Assembly: GCF_000715075.1 (NCBI RefSeq)
Contig: NC_134097.1
Coordinates: 128,152,997 to 128,216,996, forward strand
Length of the DNA stretch: 64,000 nt
Source of the DNA: Nicotiana tabacum
Taxonomy: Eukaryota; Streptophyta; Magnoliopsida; Solanales; Solanaceae
Direction: 5' to 3'
The notes beneath the pieces were generated by a model. The model was given only the letters and a program-made list of their open reading frames with translations, had not been told where the DNA came from and did not search any database. The stretch's first letter is position 1, and every line of letters starts with the position of its first letter. This document shows positions 59,861-64,000 of the stretch, in pieces. Position numbers and translations under genes: made by a program.

Positions 59861-60575
59861 TTGATCCAAGTTTGTTTTGTGAGATATCCATATTTGCTTC
59901 CCATTGTTGGTCATACAAAAAAAATATATGAATAAATATTAGTATTTTCCGAGATAAAAGAAAAGAAACAATTATAAGTATATGCATCAAGCTACGTTTC
60001 TTCTGTATTTCCATTTGAATGTATATCAATAACTAATATAATAAATACAATATAAAAATATAGATAGTGGACAACCAACTAAAAATACTTAAATCTATTA
60101 GTAGTATTATATTGGACTCTATATCATGCACGTAACTAACATTGGTTTTGCTCCATTTCTTTGGTAGGACTTCTTTATCAGATATTTGGCAAAAGTATTA
60201 GATTTTGGGCAAAACGATGAAAACTATGCTAAAGTTGTAACTTGAAAATTGTTTGGTGGTTTACGCAAGTTACACTGAGACAAAAGGTATTTTCAGTCAC
60301 TTTGACACTCGGTGAATAGAGGTTAATAACAACTCAAACAAAGTGATTCAGATGCGTAAACTATTAGCAAGTGACAATTTTAAGGTAGTTTTCCATATCC
60401 TCAAACAAATGAACACCATTCTTGTCAAGAGCTATATTTAATTAAAACGAAATAACATTATTTCATAAAATAAATAATACTAATGACTACTACTCATGTA
60501 AAAAAAATTATGATTACATGATATTTATTTACTAGCTACTACGGATAGGAAAAATAAAAATTAAACTACTTAATC
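59861..60575 (-). other. Non-coding stretch between gag and protease of the copia element
   Basis: About 700 AT-rich bases with stops in all frames. Intact relatives have little sequence here, so this is probably inserted or decayed DNA. No repeat ends were recognised. Confidence 0.5.
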
Positions 60576-61563
60576 TTATTTAACCACGGATCCATCACCG
60601 ATCAAGTGGTCTATTTTTCTATCAGGGTACTCAAAAAAGTCTGTCACATCTAAGTGGGTGATGGCAAATTCATTGTCATAGACAAAGTTAGCTTCAGGGC
60701 CTTTATTCTTTAGAGATGCTTGATAAAGCTCAACCAAATGTCTTGGTACACGACAAATATTTGCCCAATGGCCTTTTCCACCAGGTTTCTGAACCATTTG
60801 CCTTTGGTTTCTCATCTTTCCCTTTCCACTTTTGGTGGTTATTTTTCTTTGGGGGGTGATGAACACCAGAAAAATTTCTTCCTTGTCAACGGCCACGGCC
60901 ACGACCACGACCAGGAATAGGGCCACGGCCTTTTCCACGCTTAGCATAATGGGAATACACCTCATCCACTTCAGGCAATGGTGCAGACCCAGTAGGTCGA
61001 TTTTCGTGATTTCTCATGAGCAATTCGTTGTTTCGTTCAGCCACAAGGAGAAGAGAAATCAGCTCAGAGTACTTCTTGAAACCTTTCTCTCTGTACTGCT
61101 ATTGCAGGACCATATTGGAGGCATGAAACGTTGTAAACGTTTTTTCAAACATATCATAATCAGTGATAGTATCTCCACAGAGTTTCAATTTAGAAGTAAT
61201 TCTAAACATCGCAGAATTATATTCAGAAACAGACTTAAAGTCTTGGAGCCTCAGATGAGCCCAATCATATAGTGCTTGTGGAAGAGTGACCAACTTTAAG
61301 TTGTCATATCTTTCCTTTAAGTCAATCCACAAAACAAGTGGATCTTTGACTGTGAGATATTCTATTTTCAACTCTTCATCAAGGTGATGGCGCAAGAAAA
61401 TCAAGGCCTTAGCACAGTCTTGGGTGGATGCTTTAGTTTTGTCTTTAATGGCGTCTCCAAGACCCATTGCATCTAAATGGATTTCAGCATCCAACACCCA
61501 TGTCATATAGTTCTTGCCCGAAATTTCAAGGGCAGCGAACTTTCTTTTCATAATATCAGTCAT
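60576..61563 (-). pseudogene. gag of the copia element
   Basis: The ATG at 61563 (MTDIMKRKFAALEISGKNYM) starts the gag core with WVLDAEIHLDAMG, IFLRHHLDEELKIEYL and LHASNMVLQ-type end. A TAG at 61099 is followed in the same frame by QYREKGFKKYSELISLLLVA, a basic RG-rich stretch (RGRGRGRG) and a TGA. The C-terminal frame (to 60576) has GGKGHWANICRVPRHL, a zinc knuckle that has lost its Cys pair, and ends GDGSVVK. Confidence 0.85.
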
Positions 61564-61628
61564 AATTAAAAGAGGAGAAAAGTTGTACCTTAATCTTTTT
61601 GAGACGGTAGAGTCTCGTGCTGATAACG

Positions 61629-61815
61629 TGTTATAAAACAATAAAAGTAGAAGAACAATATTGCAGAGAAAGAGAGAGAGGAAATTCTTATTGAATTTTG
61701 GGATGATTTACAATGGGGTAAGACCCCTCTATTTATAGGGGGAAAATGACTTAGCCACAAAGTAAAACTCTCTACAAGATAGACATTCACTCTAAATAGA
61801 ATTCTATTTATAACA
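61629..61815 (-). repeat. 5' LTR of the copia element (right)
   Basis: Same ends as the left LTR. On the minus strand it is followed by CGTTATCAGCACGAGACTCTACC, the primer-binding region. Confidence 0.9.
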
Positions 61816-62536
61816 AATTGATAGTATTTTATGAATTTATCATACAGGTAAAATTATTTTTTAAATTAACGTAATAGGGTACGTATATATGTTGTGCCCT
61901 TAAGAAGAGAATCGGCAGAAAAAACAAATCAAAAAATAAGAAAAATATCAGTTATAGTATAATATTAAGAGTCAAACTGAAAAATTGTTATTCATTTAAC
62001 TTAATTAACATTCTTCACTTAACTGATATTTTTTATACCTTTTATTTTATAACACAAATACAAACTTTTAATATAAATATACATACATTTTTTTTTAAAA
62101 TATACTCGTTGGATTGAATACACGAGCAGCACGCGTAGCCGAAAAAAACTAGTAGTTATTAAAAGGCTAAGAATATAATTTATCAATTATTAGGGGGTGA
62201 ATGGGTTATTTTAGTAAGGGGATAGGCCGAACTAGCTAAAAGTGCAAAAAATGATCGTTGCCCAATGGTCATTTTTTTATATCGACTGTTGGCAACGATC
62301 AGAATTTTAACAAAAAAATTATAACTTAAACCGGGTTGGAACATGGTTAAACCCCTTGAACGGATGCGGGCTAGCCGGATTCCAGTGCACCGATAGCCAA
62401 AAAGGACCGACCTCGTCCGGCACAACCCCCATACTCTAACTAACCCGTCCCATCCCTTACTGAACCGGGCTGATCCGGACTGAACCGGATCGAACCGGGT
62501 TATTAGTGGGCCGGCCCGATCCGATTAATACCTTTA
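61816..62536 (-). other. Right arm of the hAT element, no intact gene
   Basis: AT-rich inner part, then a GC-rich subterminal region (62330-62520) full of CCGGGTT, GGATCCGG-like and GGGCCGGCCC phrases, ending in the inverted repeat at 62522-62536. The minus-strand frame at 62425-62183 is open by composition, not homology. GC-rich subterminal sequence of this kind also lies inside the left end (8620-8760). Confidence 0.55.
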
Positions 62537-62766
62537 GTCTCAATAGAATACTTAGTATATCTATATTTATTCAACCGCTCAATTCATTCAAAATTGGTAG
62601 ATGAGTGTCTTAAAGGCAAATTAACAATTTCCAAATCTAGAGGTTTAACACATCTCACACGCAGCCACCCTAAATATCGTCAAGTGCAAAACATCAAAAA
62701 CTAGCCATCAATTCAAGTTGTTATCACTTATATGGACCATTTACTTTCAGCTTTCAACACTCATAT
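62537..62766. other. Right target-site duplication of the hAT (62537-62544) and unassigned flank
   Basis: GTCTCAAT matches the left octamer GTCTCAAG. The next 220 bases show no ORF or repeat. Confidence 0.55.
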
Positions 62767-63130
62767 TGTTATAAATAGAATTGTATTTAAGATGAATATT
62801 TATATTTTAGAGAAATTTTAGGGTTTGTTATTTTGTGGTTAAGTCACTTTTTCCTTATAAATAAAGGGGTTCCATTCCATTATAAATCATCCCAAATTAA
62901 TAAGAATTATCTCTCTCTCTCTCTCTCTCTACTTTTCACTGCAATACTCTTCTTCTTCTTTTATTGTTTTATAACACGTTATCAGCACAAGACTCTAACC
63001 AATCAAGTAGAGGGCATTTGTTTTAATTTGGGATATGCACATGGTGCTTAACTTGTACATAATATTGAGCATGATTAAGTGGAAACCCGTCCAATTGAAT
63101 TTATTTTATTCTCGTTTTCTTAAGAGAATT
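62767..63130 (+). mobile_element. Truncated copia element: 5' LTR (62767-62976) and start of the internal region
   Basis: TGTTATAAATAGAATTGTATTT to ATTGTTTTATAACA is a diverged, plus-oriented copy of the LTR of the 55980-61815 element. It is followed by CGTTATCAGCACAAGACTCTAACC, the same PBS region. The rest is lost within about 150 bases, where LINE sequence begins. A (CT)10 run sits at 62911-62930. Confidence 0.82.
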
Positions 63131-63139
63131 TATTCTCGT

Positions 63140-64000
63140 TTTCTCTATGACAAGGTTCCTAGAGAAGTTCTGTGGAGAAGCTTGAAGGCAAAAAGTGTGT
63201 TGGTTCCCTAAATTATGGCGATTAAGGACACGTATGATGGGGCAAAGACTCGGGTTAGGACAGTAGGAGGCGACTCTGAGGATTTTCCGGTTGTTATGGG
63301 GTTACACAAAGGTTCTGCGCTCAGTCCGTTCCTATTCGCCCTAGTGATGGACGCGTTAACACATCACATTCAAGGGGATGTGCCATGGTGCATGCTATTC
63401 GCCGATGACATAGTTCTGATTGACGAGTCACGAACCAGTGTTAACGAGAGGCTGGAGGTTTGGAGACAAACTCTTGAATCTAAGGGTTTCAAGCTTAGCA
63501 GGACAAAGACGGAATACCTGGAGTGTAAGTTCAGCGCTGAGCAGAGGGAAGTAGGCGTGGATGTGAGGCTTGAATCACAGGTCATCCCGAGTAGAGATAG
63601 TTTCAAGTACCTTGGGTCGGTTATCCAGGGGGAAGGGGAGATCGACGAGGATGTTACACACTGTATCGGGGTAGGATGGATGAAGTGGAGGTTAGCATCT
63701 AGAGTATTGTGTGACAAAAGAGTGCCACTGATACTCAAAGGTAGTTCTATAAAGCGGTGGTTAGGCCGGCCATGATGTATGGGGCTGAGTGTTGACCGGT
63801 TAAGAAATCACATATCCAGAAGATGAAGGTAGAAGAAATGAGGATGTTGAGGTGGATGTGCGGGCATAGTAGGATGGATAAGATTAGAAATGATGATATT
63901 CGAGAGAAGGTGTGCGTGGCTCCCATTGATGACAAGATGCGGGAAGCAAGTCTTAGGTGGTTTGGGCATGTTCAGAGGAGAAGCCCATATGCTCCGGTAA
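63140..64000 (+). pseudogene. LINE (non-LTR retrotransposon) reverse transcriptase fragment, runs off the window
   Basis: YDKVPREVLWRSL at 63148 leads, after a TAA, to the frame 63215-63775: [34 protein letters not shown] and the catalytic [13 protein letters not shown], then [15 protein letters not shown] and [16 protein letters not shown] frameshift near 63755 and a TGA (Trp position) near 63796 are followed by homologous sequence (KVEEMRMLRWMCGHSRMDKI, LRWFGHVQRR) to the end. F-A-D-D is the RT active site. The 5' part with endonuclease is missing. Confidence 0.87.

Larger units (their letters stand above)
55980..61815 (-). mobile_element. Ty1/copia retrotransposon, reverse orientation, near-identical LTRs
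   Basis: LTRs 55980-56164 (185 bp) and 61629-61815 (187 bp) differ by three substitutions and one 2-bp indel, about 98% identical. The PPT (CAAGGGGGAG on the minus strand) adjoins the left LTR and the PBS region (CGTTATCAGCACGAGACTC on the minus strand) adjoins the right one. Order on the minus strand: gag, protease, integrase, RT, RNase H, the copia order. Flanking AATT is shared, but a clean 5-bp duplication is not seen. It is the youngest full element here by LTR comparison, yet its frames already carry stops. Confidence 0.9.

Noticed and set aside
62183..62425. 80-aa minus-strand ORF as a gene
   Set aside because: It falls in the GC-rich subterminal arm of the hAT and shows no domain.

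Overview
The window looks like plant nuclear DNA that consists almost entirely of transposable elements. The LTR families (Tekay/Del-like chromovirus LTRs beginning TGTAACGACC and ending GGTCGTGACA, an Ogre-like Tat element, and a Tat-lineage element with an antisense gene) resemble those of Solanaceae, most likely a large-genome member such as Nicotiana. That is recognition from memory, not a search. I find no host protein-coding gene, tRNA or rRNA. The one piece of non-transposon coding sequence is a 338-bp fragment of chloroplast psbC.

Layout. 1-8527 is the 3' part of a non-autonomous Tat-lineage Ty3/gypsy element: a degenerate retropepsin, no RT/RNase H/integrase, then two divergent tandem copies of an antisense gene, then the 3' LTR. 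8594-62536 can be read as one old hAT DNA transposon. It has 15-bp terminal inverted repeats (13/15 matching), an 8-bp target duplication (GTCTCAAG / GTCTCAAT) and a BED zinc-finger remnant on the minus strand. It has been inflated to 54 kb by nested insertions: Tekay-like element A (+, 9269-54037, 3' end truncated) contains a solo LTR (14878-17284) in its RT gene and Tekay-like element B (-, 19719-51900) in its 3' LTR. Element B's 5' LTR contains another solo LTR (25122-28051) and a 21.3-kb Ogre-like element (+, 30430-51700, perfect ATTTA target duplication). The Ogre-like element's 3' region contains the psbC fragment. The right arm of the hAT also holds a 0.7-kb hAT-type MITE (54623-55308) and a young Ty1/copia element (-, 55980-61815). 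To the right of the hAT are a truncated second copia LTR (62767-62976) and a LINE reverse-transcriptase fragment running off the window end.

Most notable signals: (1) the antisense gene of the Tat element (7460 down to 5137) keeps an open frame across four short canonical GT-AG introns and has a TATA box on its own strand, so it looks like a real spliced gene carried in reverse inside a retrotransposon; (2) a predicted 186-bp intron in the Ogre-like element removes the stop between protease and RT and joins them in frame; (3) the nearly undamaged psbC piece sits in a visibly decayed Ogre-like element; (4) the hAT shell explains 54 kb of nested sequence; (5) many nonsense codons are TAG or TAA where relatives have Gln, as expected from C-to-T decay of methylated DNA.

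None of the retroelement pol genes is intact; all carry stops or frameshifts. Boundaries were derived by eye from LTR/LTR comparison, PBS, PPT and target duplications, and domain names from motifs. No database search was possible.
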